From Paulinella micropora (taxonomy: Eukaryota > Cercozoa > Imbricatea > Euglyphida), in the NCBI GenBank assembly GCA_009731375.1, contig BJOX01000068.1:1011120-1075119 (forward strand): 64,000 bases of DNA, given 5' to 3'. Position numbers and translations under genes: made by a program. Below are positions 1 through 10,236 of this stretch, in pieces. Under the pieces are notes generated by a model. The model was not told where the DNA came from. It saw nothing but the letters and a program-made list of their open reading frames with translations, and did not search any database. Position 1 is the first letter of the stretch. Each line of letters opens with the position of its first letter.

Positions 1-168
1 CCCCCGCAAGGGCAGTTCCAACACTTCCAGACGGACCGGTATGTTCAATGAAAATACTGGTCCAGACGGAGCGGTATGTTCAATGAAAATACTGGTGGCA
101 CCGACGGGAATCGAACTGGCGACAGGGCCCAGATGGTAGAACTTGACCACTGGGCTATCACGGTGTCC
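1..168 (-). mobile_element. tRNA-derived SINE, copy 1 (cut by window edge)
   Basis: On the - strand this reads from a tRNA-like head (GGACACCGTGATAGCCC) into the SINE body and leaves the window before the 3' tail. The head carries a pol III A box (TAGCCCAGTGG) and a B box (AGTTCGATTCC). The body contains a directly repeated segment of about 35 bp (GTATTTTCATTGAACATACC type), also doubled in the copy at 55.4 kb but single in the copy at 6.96 kb. The head abuts an (ATT)n tract. It was assigned by comparison with the other copies in this window. Confidence 0.85.
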
Positions 169-169
169 A

Positions 170-207
<38 letters not shown>

Positions 208-242
208 TAATAACAATAACAACAACAACAACTACTACTACG

Positions 243-286
<44 letters not shown>

Positions 287-392
287 ATCATCAACATCAA
301 CATTGTATATACATATATATCTATATATATATATAATATCAGGAACAAGAGCAAGAACAAGTGACAATGAAGTTGTTGTTGCTATGGTTTAG
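169..392. repeat. (ATT)n, (AAC)n and (ACT)n microsatellite ending at a gene A acceptor
   Basis: ATT, AAC and ACT trinucleotide runs are followed by a short TATA-rich stretch and end at the acceptor ..TTTAG before the first recognised exon of gene A at 393. The long poly-Asn and poly-Tyr frames here are translations of the repeat and are not genes. Confidence 0.8.
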
Positions 393-828
393 GCAGCGGA
401 GGCCACCCCGGTTCGGTCTTCCATTTCACTGCCAAGTTCCTGCTGGCCGACCCCCAAGATCGCCGCTTCTTCTCCTTCTCCAACACATTACTAATGGCAC
501 AGGGTATCGTCTTGTCTTGTCTTGTCTTGTCTTGTATAATGTTTTTGCCGATTCCCCCGCCCTCGGAGCCTCTCTCCCCGTCGTTTGTCGTGTCTTGTCT
601 TATCTTGTACTGTCTTGGCTAGTTATTATATTGCCTTGTAGACCCTTTGCCGGTACCCCCGCCCTCGGAGCCTCCCTCGCCCTTCTTCTCCTACACCAGC
701 AGCGACAGCTTGTTCATGCCAAGCCTTACACTGGCTGAGGAAGACTGTGAAGCTGCTAGCCAGGGCGAAGCGCGGTCGTGTTCCGAGAGCTCGCTGCCCA
801 CCCTGCTGCCGCCCTGGTCAGACCACAA

Positions 829-873
<45 letters not shown>

Positions 874-937
874 ACTACTACCACTACTATTATCACTACT
901 ACTACTACTATTACAACTACTACTACTACTACTACTG

Positions 938-991
<54 letters not shown>

Positions 992-1016
992 TTATTATCA
1001 CTACTACTACTACTAT

Positions 1017-1064
<48 letters not shown>

Positions 1065-1102
1065 CACTACTATTATCACTACTACTACTACTATTACCAC
1101 TG

Positions 1103-1150
<48 letters not shown>

Positions 1151-1151
1151 T

Positions 1152-1208
<57 letters not shown>

Positions 1209-1320
1209 CTAACTACTACTACTACTACCACTACTACTACTACGACTATTACTACTAATACTACTAATACTAATACTAATACTAATACAAGTACTAGTAC
1301 TTCTACTAATACTAGTACTT

Positions 1321-1382
<62 letters not shown>

Positions 1383-2266
1383 GCATCGATCCTAAGTTAC
1401 TTACTTACTTACTCACATATATCAGGTCTGGTCGAGCTCGTCCCGCCAGAAGGTCCTATGACCCCGCACCCTCCACCGTCAGCGACTCATCTTTCTCCAC
1501 GCCGACGCCTCCTTCTTCCAGTCGTATCCTTGCCGAGCTGCGAGACGAGCTCGAAACAAACAGCCAGGCGGGACATGCCTCGGGCGACTCCCCGCGCATG
1601 GAGGGGGTGCGTTTGCGCCGGCCCGCTGGCCGGCCCCGGGGTAGTGTCAGTCCGCGCTTCGCGGCCCGGTCCAGCTCGCACACCACCTCCACCAGCGCCT
1701 CCTCCTGGTAACTCGCACAATACCAGTCGCTCCAGGCAGCGAAACTCGCGGTATTTGCGGTGATTTCCTGGAAAATTCACCGCGTTTCTCCTCCCGTCTC
1801 ATATTTTGGCTCTTATCATGATTATTATTTCATCACTATTATTTAATTTGCATGTGACTTAGTCTTCTGTCTTCACCTAGGTACTCTTCCTCCCCGAACC
1901 CCTCGCCCCCTTTGCTCTCCGCCTCGTTGCCCCTCTTGCCAGCCAGCAGCAGCTCCACTCTTTTCTCGCCGCTGGCGCCACCGGGCCCCGGTGCCACCCC
2001 GAGCCGGCTCGGACAGAACTTCCACATCTCCTCCTCCACCTCACGCTACTTCGAGGACTCAGGTCCCATGTTGTCCTCCTCGAGCAGCAAGCGGCGCCGT
2101 GCAGACTCCATGGACCACTCAGAGCAGCAAAGGGCACGCAAAGCCCGGCGGCTCACCGCGCGCGCCGAGGAGTGGCAGGCGAGACTAGGCGCGAAAAAAC
2201 TACACGCGGGTACCTACGTATTCATGCACTCATCTTTCTATCTATCTATCTATATATCTATCTATA

Positions 2267-2304
<38 letters not shown>

Positions 2305-2365
2305 CCTACCTACCTACCTACCTACCTACCTACCTACCAACCTACCTACCTACCTACCTACCTAC

Positions 2366-2396
<31 letters not shown>

Positions 2397-2576
2397 CCTA
2401 TCTACCTATCTATCCATCCATCCATCCATCCATCCATCTATCTATCTATCTATCTATCTCTCTCTCTCTATATATATATATATAATATGCATGCATGCAT
2501 TTATGCATGTATGTCTGTATGTCTGTGTGTCTGTATGTATGTTTGTATGTATGTACATTGTATGTATGTATGTATG

Positions 2577-2607
<31 letters not shown>

Positions 2608-2681
2608 TGTATGTATGTAGTGGTGGTGGACGACGACGCAATCAACGTGCGTATTGTCAAGCGCCATTTGGAAAAAGCTGG

Positions 2682-2730
<49 letters not shown>

Positions 2731-2832
2731 GTCTGTCTGTCTGTCTATCTGTCTATCTGTCTGTCTATCTATCCATCTATCCATCTATCCATCTATCCAT
2801 CTATCTATCTATCTATCTATCTATCTAACTAA

Positions 2833-2863
<31 letters not shown>

Positions 2864-2900
2864 CCTATCTACCTATATACCTATCTATCTACCTATCTAC

Positions 2901-2975
<75 letters not shown>

Positions 2976-3029
2976 TCTATCTAGGGTTTCGTGTGCGTGC
3001 CTTCCTGCTGCCACTCGAAGCGCTGGTAT

Positions 3030-3092
<63 letters not shown>

Positions 3093-3386
3093 TACACATA
3101 CACATATACATACACATACGCAGATACATACACATACACATAAACATATGCACAGACAAATGCATATGCATAGGCGTACTTGTCCGATCCTCTGCGCTGG
3201 AGCGAGACCAACACATACACATACACATATACATATACATATGCATATGCATAGGCATACTTGTCCGATCCTCTGCGCTGGAACGAGACCAACATAGTGC
3301 TGACGGACGTGCAGATGCCACTCATGACGGGACACGACCTGGTCAGGCGTCTATGCGTGTGCATGCATCTATGTCTACATCTATCC

Positions 3387-3431
<45 letters not shown>

Positions 3432-3472
3432 CCTACCTACCTACCTAACTACCTACCTACCTACCTACCTAC

Positions 3473-3529
<57 letters not shown>

Positions 3530-4040
3530 ACGGGCCACGACCTGGTAATGCATTTATGTATGTATGTATGTATGTATGTATGTAGGGATGTATGTATGTA
3601 ATGTAATGTTATGTAATGTAACGTAATGTTATGCACTGTACTGCAATTTAATGTAATGTAATGTGCTCTACTCTAATGTAATGTAATGTAATGTAATGTA
3701 ATGTTATATATGTATGTATGAATGCATGCATGTCTGTAATGTAGACGCGTTCGTTGCGCTTGCTGGAGGCCCAGTTGGATGGTGTCGCCGGCCCTCGCAA
3801 ACCGATTATCGGCATTTCAGCACATGCCATCAAAGATTGCATGGATGAAGGGGTATATCTTGTTATAATCATCTTTATTATCATCATTATTATTGTTAGT
3901 AAGTATTATTTTTTATTATTGGTATGGCCCACGTACAACGATTATTATTGGGATTTCAGCACATGCGATCAAAGATTGCATGGATAAAGAGATACATCTT
4001 GTCATGATCATTATTATCATCATCATCATCATCATCATTA

Positions 4041-4132
<92 letters not shown>

Positions 4133-4229
4133 GCGTACTCCGCTCACGGGTGAGACGATGGAGGCGCATGTGCAGATTTGCATCAGCCATTGACAGAGAA
4201 GCACTATTATTATTATTATTATTATTACT

Positions 4230-4262
<33 letters not shown>

Positions 4263-4518
4263 TAGTAGTAGTAGTAGCACTAAGATTGCATGGATGAAGG
4301 GGTGACGTCTTATGTTCGTTGCTAGGAAGGATAATGCGCCATCACTATATCAACTTATCTCACTTCTTCCTTGGTCACCACCTTCCAATATGTACCTGTA
4401 TGTATGTACATACCTATGTATGTACATGCGTGTGTTTATGTATGTATGTATGTATGTATGTATGTATGTATGTATGTATGTTTGTATGTATGTATGTATG
4501 TATGTATGTATGTATGTA

Positions 4519-4555
<37 letters not shown>

Positions 4556-4829
4556 TCTTAGGTACGAGCAGGCATGTCTGCCTACCTAAGTAAGCCTTTC
4601 AAGCAACAGGTATTTATGTATGTATGCATGTATGTGTATGTATGTATTTATGTATGTATGTATGTATGTATGTATGTATGTATGTATGTATGTATGTATG
4701 TATGTATGTATGTATGTATGTATGTATATGTATGTATATGTATGTATGTATGTATGTATGTATGCATGTATGTATGTATGTATGTATGTATGTTATGTAT
4801 GTATGTATGTATGTATGTATGTATGTATG

Positions 4830-4868
<39 letters not shown>

Positions 4869-4939
4869 TGTATGTAATGTATGTAATGTATGTAATGTAT
4901 GTATGTATGTATGTATGTATGTATGTATGTATGTGTATG

Positions 4940-4990
<51 letters not shown>

Positions 4991-5409
4991 GTATGTGTAT
5001 GTGTATGTGCATGTGCGTGCGCGTGCGCGTGCGCGTGTGCGCGTGTACGTATGTGAGTATGTGAGTATGTGAGTGTGTGCGTGCATGCGTGCATGCGGAT
5101 GCGGATGCGAATGCGAATGTGAAGTGAGGTGAAGTGATGTGATGTATGTAATGTAGTGTAATGTAATGTAATGTAATGTAATGTAATGTAATGTAATGTA
5201 ATGTGTGTAATGTAATGTAATGTATGTGTATGCATGTGTATGCATGTGTATGTATATGTATGTATGTGTATGTATGTATGTGTGTGTGTGGGTGTGTGTA
5301 TTTATGTATGGAAGGATGGATGTATGGAAGGATGTATGTATGTATGTATCTATGCATGTATGTATGTATGTATGTCTGCCTACCTCAGCCACCCTTTAAG
5401 AAACAGGTG

Positions 5410-5457
<48 letters not shown>

Positions 5458-5507
5458 GGACCTGTTCAACGTGATCGATGCCACGTGCCGCGCTCCCAGG
5501 TGATTAC

Positions 5508-5560
<53 letters not shown>

Positions 5561-6679
5561 GTGGCACCGCGATAGCCCAGTGGTTAAGGTCTACCATCTG
5601 GGACCTGTCGCCAGTTCGATTCCCGTCGGTGCCAGTATTTTCAAAGGATATTTTCTTTGAAAGTATTGGTCTGTCTGGAAGGCTTGGAGCTGCCTTGCGG
5701 GGGTGTCAGTAGAGCCTATCGTCAAATCTTCGTACTCCCCTCGCGGGTGAGACGATGGAGGCACATGTGCAGAAATGCATTCGCCATNNNNNNNNNNNNN
5801 NNNNNNNNNNNNNNNNNNNNNNNNNNNNNNNNNNNNNNNNNNNNNNNNNNNNNNNNNNNNNNNNNNNNNNNNNNNNNNNNNNNNNNNNNNNNNNNNNNNN
5901 NNNNNNNNNNNNNNNNNNNNNNNNNNNNNNNNNNNNNNNNNNNNNNNNNNNNNNNNNNNNNNNNNNNNNNNNNNNNNNNNNNNNNNNNNNNNNNNNNNNN
6001 NNNNNNNNNNNNNNNNNNNNNNNNNNNNNNNNNNNNNNNNNNNNNNNNNNNNNNNNNNNNNNNNNNNNNNNNNNNNNNNNNNNNNNNNNNNNNNNNNNNN
6101 NNNNNNNNNNNNNNNNNNNNNNNNNNNNNNNNNNNNNNNNNNNNNNNNNNNNNNNNNNNNNNNNNNNNNNNNNNNNNNNNNNNNNNNNNNNNNNNNNNNN
6201 NNNNNNNNNNNNNNNNNNNNNNNNNNNNNNNNNNNNNNNNNNNNNNNNNNNNNNNNNNNNNNNNNNNNNNNNNNNNNNNNNNNNNNNNNNNNNNNNNNNN
6301 NNNNNNNNNNNNNNNNNNNNNNNNNNNNNNNNNNNNNNNNNNNNNNNNNNNNNNNNNNNNNNNNNNNNNNNNNNNNNNNNNNNNNNNNNNNNNNNNNNNN
6401 NNNNNNNNNNNNNNNNNNNNNNNNNNNNNNNNNNNNNNNNNNNNNNNNNNNNNNNNNNNNNNNNNNNNNNNNNNNNNNNNNNNNNNNNNNNNNNNNNNNN
6501 NNNNNNNNNNNNNNNNNNNNNNNNNNNNNNNNNNNNNNNNNNNTGTCATTAGAGCCTATCGTCAATTCTTCGTACTCCCCTCACGGGTGAGACGATGGAG
6601 GCGCATGTGCAGATTTGCATCAGCTATTGACAGAGAAGCACTATTATTATTATTATCATTGTCATTATCATTATCCTTG

Positions 6680-6723
<44 letters not shown>

Positions 6724-6793
6724 GTTATTGATGGAGGCGCATGTGCAGAAATGCATCAGCCATTGACAGAGAAGCACTATTATTGTTATTATT

Positions 6794-6828
<35 letters not shown>

Positions 6829-6899
6829 CATTGTTGTTATTACTGTTATTATTATTATTATTATTATTATTATCATTATTATTATTATTGTTGTTGTTG

Positions 6900-6951
<52 letters not shown>

Positions 6952-7185
6952 TATGGACACCGTGATAGCCCAGTGGTCAAGTTCTACCATCTGGGCCCTG
7001 TCACCAGTTCGATTCCCGTCGGTGCCACCAGTATCTTCATTGAACATACCGGTCCGTCTGGAAGTGTTGGAACTGCCCGTGCGGGGGTGTCATTAGAGCC
7101 TATCGTCAATTCTTCGTACTCCCCTCACGGGTGAGACGATGGAGGCGCATGTGCAGATTTGCATCAGCTATTGACAGAGAAGCAC

Positions 7186-7270
<85 letters not shown>

Positions 7271-7794
7271 TGCCATTAGCTGCATCAGTACGCCTCAGAT
7301 ATAGTAAATCTGCCTTGGAGTGTTGACTGTGACATATTTGAGGGAAATCCCGATGAAAAAACCTAGTCACACTTGCTAAACAGAGTTCCAGCCCAATGGC
7401 CTCAAGGCGTTAAACTGTGACGCCAACTCATAACCCTTTGGTGGTAGATGCTGGGGAGGAGGGTCGTTGCGCGCGTAAAAGATCTTAAACTCCGCATATG
7501 CTGGTTGATAGCCCAGGACCCAGCAGACACCAGATTGTTATGGGTGGGGTTTCGAGGCAGCTCTAGCAACCGCGCTTGGTGTATGCACTTGCACATTCGG
7601 TGACGTCTTGCAAGAGGTTGCTGGGACTGCGGAATAACCTCGGCTTAGTGCAGTCTTGCCCTCAGGAGCTCCATCGGTGGCCCCGATCATCAGGCGAGAG
7701 ACTGACACGGGGGGTGGAGGACCTCGAACAAGGGTATTGGAGGCTTATGTCCGTTGAGGATATGCCATTAGCTGCATCAGTACGCCTCAGATAT

Positions 7795-7856
<62 letters not shown>

Positions 7857-8218
7857 CACCTTTTGAATGTGGTCGACGCCATGTGCCGCGCCCCCAGGTT
7901 TTTACCTACCTACCTACCCACCTGCCCACCTGCCTACCTACCTACCTACCTACCTACCTACCTACCTACCTACCTACACAGTGTTTCTACCTACCTACCT
8001 ACTCACCTTGCATAGATATTTCACTACGTACCTGCCTACCTGCCTGTCTAGGGTGGCGGGTGGCGGTGTCGAGCCAGTGTTTCTACCTACCTACCTACCT
8101 ACCTCCGTAGATGTTGATCCATCTAGCTATCTATGTACGTAACCCAGGGTAGTGGGTGGCGGTGTGGAGCCGGTGTTTCTGGTTCCTGGTTGCGCAGCGC
8201 CGGCCGCAAGCCCCACCG
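393..8218 (+). CDS. Hybrid histidine kinase gene A, 3' portion (ATPase end, linker, receiver), multi-exon
   Basis: Two-component signalling protein, incomplete at both ends. Proposed exons: 393-503, 642-816, 1426-1707, 1881-2209, 2621-2680, 2985-3025, 3255-3341, 3745-3852, 4562-4609, 5459-5499 and 8148-8218. All introns are GT-AG and the codon phases join at every junction. Exon 1 gives the last ATP-binding (G2) box, [10 protein letters not shown]. Exons 2-4 give a Ser/Pro-rich linker with a basic patch (SKRRRAD). Exons 5-10 build a receiver domain: acidic pocket VVVDDDAIN, phospho-acceptor Asp in [19 protein letters not shown], then YLSKPF with the conserved Lys. It ends [11 protein letters not shown]. 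The dimerisation/H-box part must lie left of the window. The last exon (a Gly/Pro/Ala-rich tail) is the least certain and the gene may continue into the gap at 8434. No transcript evidence is available. Confidence 0.8.
504..641. repeat. (TCTTG)n intron of gene A with an exon shadow
   Basis: The intron is made largely of TCTTG pentamers. At 546-576 it contains a degraded copy of the start of the next exon (TTTGCCGATTCCCCCGCCCT against TTTGCCGGTACCCCCGCCCT at 648), separated from the real exon by more of the pentamer. Confidence 0.75.
817..1425. repeat. (ACT)n intron of gene A
   Basis: About 560 bp of ACT repeats with scattered ATT and ACC variants, from the donor GTCAGA at 817 to the acceptor ATATCAG at 1425. 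The poly-Tyr, poly-Thr and poly-Leu frames here are repeat translations. The upstream frame could read on as poly-Thr, but splicing restores phase into the 1426 exon. Confidence 0.75.
2210..2620. repeat. (CTAT)n/(CTAC)n/(GTAT)n intron of gene A
   Basis: This intron is almost entirely tetranucleotide repeat. It starts at GTACCTAC, passes through CTAT, CTAC and CATC variants, then (GTAT)n, and ends GTATGTAG directly before the exon for the receiver acidic pocket. The acceptor AG is a one-base variant of the GTAT repeat. Confidence 0.85.
2681..2984. repeat. (CTAT)n intron of gene A
   Basis: A 304-bp intron made only of CTAT with CTGT, CATC and CTAC variants. The donor GTATCTAT and the acceptor CTATCTAG are both repeat units or single-base variants of them. 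Confidence 0.85.
3026..3254. repeat. (ACATAC)n intron of gene A with an exon shadow
   Basis: ACATAC/CATA repeat from donor GTATAC to acceptor GCATAG. At 3174-3212 there is a 39-bp near-copy (two substitutions) of the start of the next exon (3255-3293), also preceded by an AG acceptor. It then runs back into ACATAC repeat instead of coding sequence, so only the second copy can be the used exon. Confidence 0.85.
3342..3744. repeat. (CTAT)n and (TAATG)n intron of gene A with an exon-end shadow
   Basis: After the receiver phospho-site exon comes (CTAT)n/(CTAC)n, then at 3530-3544 a second copy of the exon end (ACGGGCCACGACCTG) with its own donor GTAATG, then TAATG-type repeats to the acceptor GTAG at 3744. 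Either donor could be used. The first is the one attached to the full exon. Confidence 0.8.
3853..4561. repeat. (ATT)n, (GTA)n, (GTAT)n and (GT)n intron of gene A with two exon shadows
   Basis: ATT, AGT, GTAT and GT repeats. Shadows of the preceding exon end lie at about 3950-3993 (GCACATGCGATCAAAGATTG) and 4281-4303 (AAGATTGCATGGATGAAG). A SINE 3' end (ATGGAGGCGCATGTGCAG type, then the AGAGAAGCAC tail) also lies at about 4130-4210, followed by (ATT)n. Confidence 0.75.
4610..5458. repeat. (GTAT)n, (TATG)n and (TAATG)n intron of gene A with an exon shadow
   Basis: A long (GTAT)n intron with GTATAT, GTGC and TAATG variants. At 5372-5406 it holds a frameshifted copy of exon 4562-4609 (ATGTCTGCCTACCTCAGCC; one base lost downstream). 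A short (CTAT)n stretch then leads to the acceptor CTAG at 5458. Confidence 0.8.
5561..5787 (+). mobile_element. tRNA-derived SINE, copy 2 (runs into gap)
   Basis: Starts directly after (ATT)n. The head GGCACCG pairs perfectly with CGGTGCC 60 bases downstream, as in a tRNA acceptor stem, and has an A box TAGCCCAGTGG and a B box AGTTCGATTCC. The T stem is poorly paired and three extra bases sit between the acceptor strand and the A box, so this is a degenerate tRNA-like head and not a working tRNA gene. The body ends in GGTGAGACGATGGAGGCAC, the part closest to the LINE 3' end at 55.3 kb. The tail is lost in the gap. Confidence 0.88.
5788..6543. other. Assembly gap
   Basis: 756 N. SINE sequence lies on both sides, so the gap probably contains SINE and (ATT)n material. 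Confidence 0.99.
6544..6730 (+). mobile_element. SINE 3' end, copy 3, with (ATT)n tail
   Basis: Resumes inside the SINE body (TGTCATTAGAGCCTATCG), continues to the AGAGAAGCACTATT end at about 6643, and is followed by an (ATT)n tail with a few ATC/GTC variants. The 5' part lies in the gap. Confidence 0.85.
6731..6954 (+). mobile_element. Severely 5'-truncated SINE, copy 4, with (ATT)n/(GTT)n tail
   Basis: Only the last 50 or so bases of the SINE are present, starting exactly at ATGGAGGCGCATGTGCAG and ending AGAGAAGCAC, followed by ATT and GTT repeats. The breakpoint falls within the segment shared with the LINE 3' end, as expected for early termination of target-primed reverse transcription. 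Confidence 0.8.
6955..7270 (+). mobile_element. tRNA-derived SINE, copy 5 (complete)
   Basis: The best complete copy. Head GGACACCGTGATAGCCC; A box at 6966-6976; B box at 7006-7016, 29 bases after the A box ends. A single (not doubled) GTATCTTCATTGAACATACC segment follows, then the conserved body, the AGAGAAGCAC end near 7184, and an (ATT)n tail to 7270. It follows an (ATT)n tract directly at its 5' end. Total length without tail is about 230 bp. Confidence 0.9.
7271..7798. repeat. Unit bounded by a 36-bp direct repeat, followed by (ATT)n
   Basis: The sequence starting TGCCATTAGCTGCATCAG occurs at 7271-7306 and again at 7763-7798 with no mismatch seen. About 456 bp of non-repetitive DNA lies between, and the second copy runs straight into (ATT)n. 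It looks like the 3' end of another retroposon with an ATT tail, or an insertion with a long target duplication. No convincing coding potential was seen. Confidence 0.5.
7799..8147. repeat. (ATT)n, (CTAC)n and exon shadows of gene A
   Basis: (ATT)n is followed at 7858-7897 by a diverged copy of exon 5459-5499 (GACGCCATGTGCCGCGC). It has a donor but no upstream AG acceptor, so it is unlikely to be used. (CTAC)n follows, and at 8049-8084 a copy of the start of exon 8148-8218 (GGCGGTGTCGAGCCAGTGTT), then more (CTAC)n. Confidence 0.7.
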
Positions 8219-8433
8219 GTACATACACACAGACATGACATACACAATGCATTACATGCATACATGACACACATGTAGTACATTTATTTTCTGGTTCGTG
8301 GTGACGAAGCGCAGGCCACCACCCCCACCGGGACAGACACACACAACATACGCACTTACAGACATGTGCATGCATACATACGCAATTTATTGCATACACA
8401 CATGACATACACAACATGATTTTAATCCCCCCT
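8219..8433. repeat. ACATAC-rich intron with a partial copy of the preceding exon
   Basis: Starts at donor GTACAT. At 8289-8330 a diverged copy of the end of exon 8148-8218 appears (TTCTGGTTCGTGGTGACG), followed by more CATAC-type repeats up to the gap. Confidence 0.6.
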
Positions 8434-8644
8434 NNNNNNNNNNNNNNNNNNNNNNNNNNNNNNNNNNNNNNNNNNNNNNNNNNNNNNNNNNNNNNNNNNN
8501 NNNNNNNNNNNNNNNNNNNNNNNNNNNNNNNNNNNNNNNNNNNNNNNNNNNNNNNNNNNNNNNNNNNNNNNNNNNNNNNNNNNNNNNNNNNNNNNNNNNN
8601 NNNNNNNNNNNNNNNNNNNNNNNNNNNNNNNNNNNNNNNNNNNN

Positions 8645-8684
<40 letters not shown>

Positions 8685-8742
8685 CTTTCTTTCTTTCTTT
8701 CTTTGTCGTTCTTTCTTTCTTTCTCTCTCTCTCTCTCTCTCC
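8434..8742. other. Assembly gap followed by poly-T, (TTTC)n and (CT)n
   Basis: N from 8434 to 8644, then 40 T, TTTC repeats and CT repeats to 8742. The homopolymer edge suggests the gap was caused by low-complexity sequence. Confidence 0.95.
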
Positions 8743-9480
8743 GTTTTGGATAGCGGATTACTTCACCATAGCTTTTTTGTTGATTGAGCTGAATTCTGAC
8801 ATCTCATGTTATGTTTTTGCGGTATCTCATGTTGCGTTATTATTATTTTATTATCCACAATAATGTAATGCAATGCAATATAATCTCATATAATGTAATC
8901 TTAAGTAATCTTATCTAGCATAATATGATCTTATGTAATCTAATCTAATCTAACCTAACCTAATCTTACCTAATGTCATCTCATCTAATGTCATTTGGTC
9001 TAACATCATCTAATCTAATGTCATCTAATCAGATATTATATTACGTTATATTTGAATGGCCTTGTATCCCCACACCCCTTCAGTCGTTTTTGGTTTGTTT
9101 CTTTGTTATTCTTGTTTACTTGTTTGCCTAACTCATAGTTTTGCCGGCTAGTTTAGCCAGGAGAAACGTCTCCGTTATCAGCATATCGTATTTATCTCTT
9201 CCCGTACGCGTCCTCCTATACAACATGCAGCCTTTTTGATATTGTCAGTAGCCCCAGACTATCATGTATGCGTGCATCTATGCATTTGTAAACAGCATTT
9301 ATTTGTACATGTGTGCATTGACAAGTCTACGTTTTTCTAGCCTCCTTTCGCGTTCAATGCATCTTAATAATAGACACATTTTGAGAATGTTAGAATATCA
9401 TACCCCACGCGATTCAACTGTCACAAGTTTGAGAAACTTGCAAAACTGTAATAATGCTAGACGAAAATCAGGATTTGCTT

Positions 9481-9517
<37 letters not shown>

Positions 9518-9699
9518 GCAATCACTGCTTTAATATTAATATTAGTAAAAACTTGTATTTACACGTCTGTCAAAATGAGTTTGAGAGAAATTTAACTTTT
9601 ACTGTGGCATCCACCATGATTCATGATTTGAAAGTTGTGGGCACGATCAACTATTGTAGGATCGGTAGTTGCATTGGTTAGACAGTACGGCCCGGCATA
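8743..9699. other. Non-coding stretch with a degenerate TAATC pentamer repeat
   Basis: 8860-9035 is a loose pentamer repeat (TAATC, TAATG, TCATC variants). A 29-base poly-T lies near 9485. No frame here has domain-like composition or splice context that I can support. Confidence 0.6.
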
Positions 9700-9716
9700 T
9701 GTAATGAGTGTAGTAA

Positions 9717-10090
9717 GAGCCATTACTTGTGTCCGGCCTAACTCGTACGGCCCGCCCTTTGTCTTGGTGTCTTTTTCTAATAAGTTGAGACTGCCGCCAG
9801 ACGATAGTGATAGTAACTACTTAGCTTTGACTCCGGATTGTTAAGATAGTCTCATCATTCTCTTTTTGAGGACTGCAGTGTGTTTGCGGTTATATTAACT
9901 TGATATCAGCAGTTACAATACCGACTTACTCTTCCGGGCCGCATTGACTCCAGCCGCTATCGTTGGGGATAGCCGGTACATCTGCAGTCTCAGATTGAAA
10001 CTCTATTATTAATAGAAGTTGAACTTGAGGCGCCAAGACAAAGAGTGGGTACGAGGCTAGCTAGTAGGCCGGACACAAATACTATCAGGC
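9717..10090. mobile_element. Foldback (long inverted-repeat) element
   Basis: A perfect 14-bp inverted repeat, TTGTGTCCGGCCTA at 9727-9740 and its complement at 10065-10078, is the best part of longer imperfect arms. Going inward, CTCGTAC, then CTTTGTCTTGG, then GAGACTGC recur in inverted order on the other arm. No protein is encoded. It is consistent with a MITE or foldback element; ends and target duplication were not resolved. The stretch to 10236 holds nothing else recognised. Confidence 0.6.
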
Positions 10091-10236
10091 TTGATGGCTC
10101 GGAGGCTTACGACACCGTGATCGTCCCGTAGGCTCATCATCTACATATGCCTGGCCGTCACCACGTATTGTCTAACCTAATTAATATATTACTACTTGAA
10201 TACGTCTAACATAACGTAGGCTATCTTAATATAATG

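Noticed and set aside
143-1763. Long frames of poly-Asn, poly-Tyr, poly-Thr or poly-Leu
   Set aside because: They translate ATT and ACT repeats in several frames and on both strands at once, and lack splice-consistent flanks.
2172-5392. Long YLSI, YVCM and HTYI repeat proteins in CTAT and GTAT tracts
   Set aside because: Tetranucleotide repeats are open in most frames by chance; the kinase exons on both sides join only when these tracts are removed.
5563-5632. A working tRNA gene
   Set aside because: The acceptor stem pairs, but extra bases before the A box, a weak T stem and the dispersed copies with a common body show it is a SINE head.
7858-7897. Second used copy of the receiver C-terminal exon
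   Set aside because: It has a donor but is preceded by (ATT)n and CACC with no AG acceptor, while the copy at 5459 has both sites.
8930-8985. Telomere-like repeat (CTAACCTAACCTAATC)
   Set aside because: Only a few degenerate units inside a mixed TAATC/TAATG pentamer region, with unrelated DNA on both sides.
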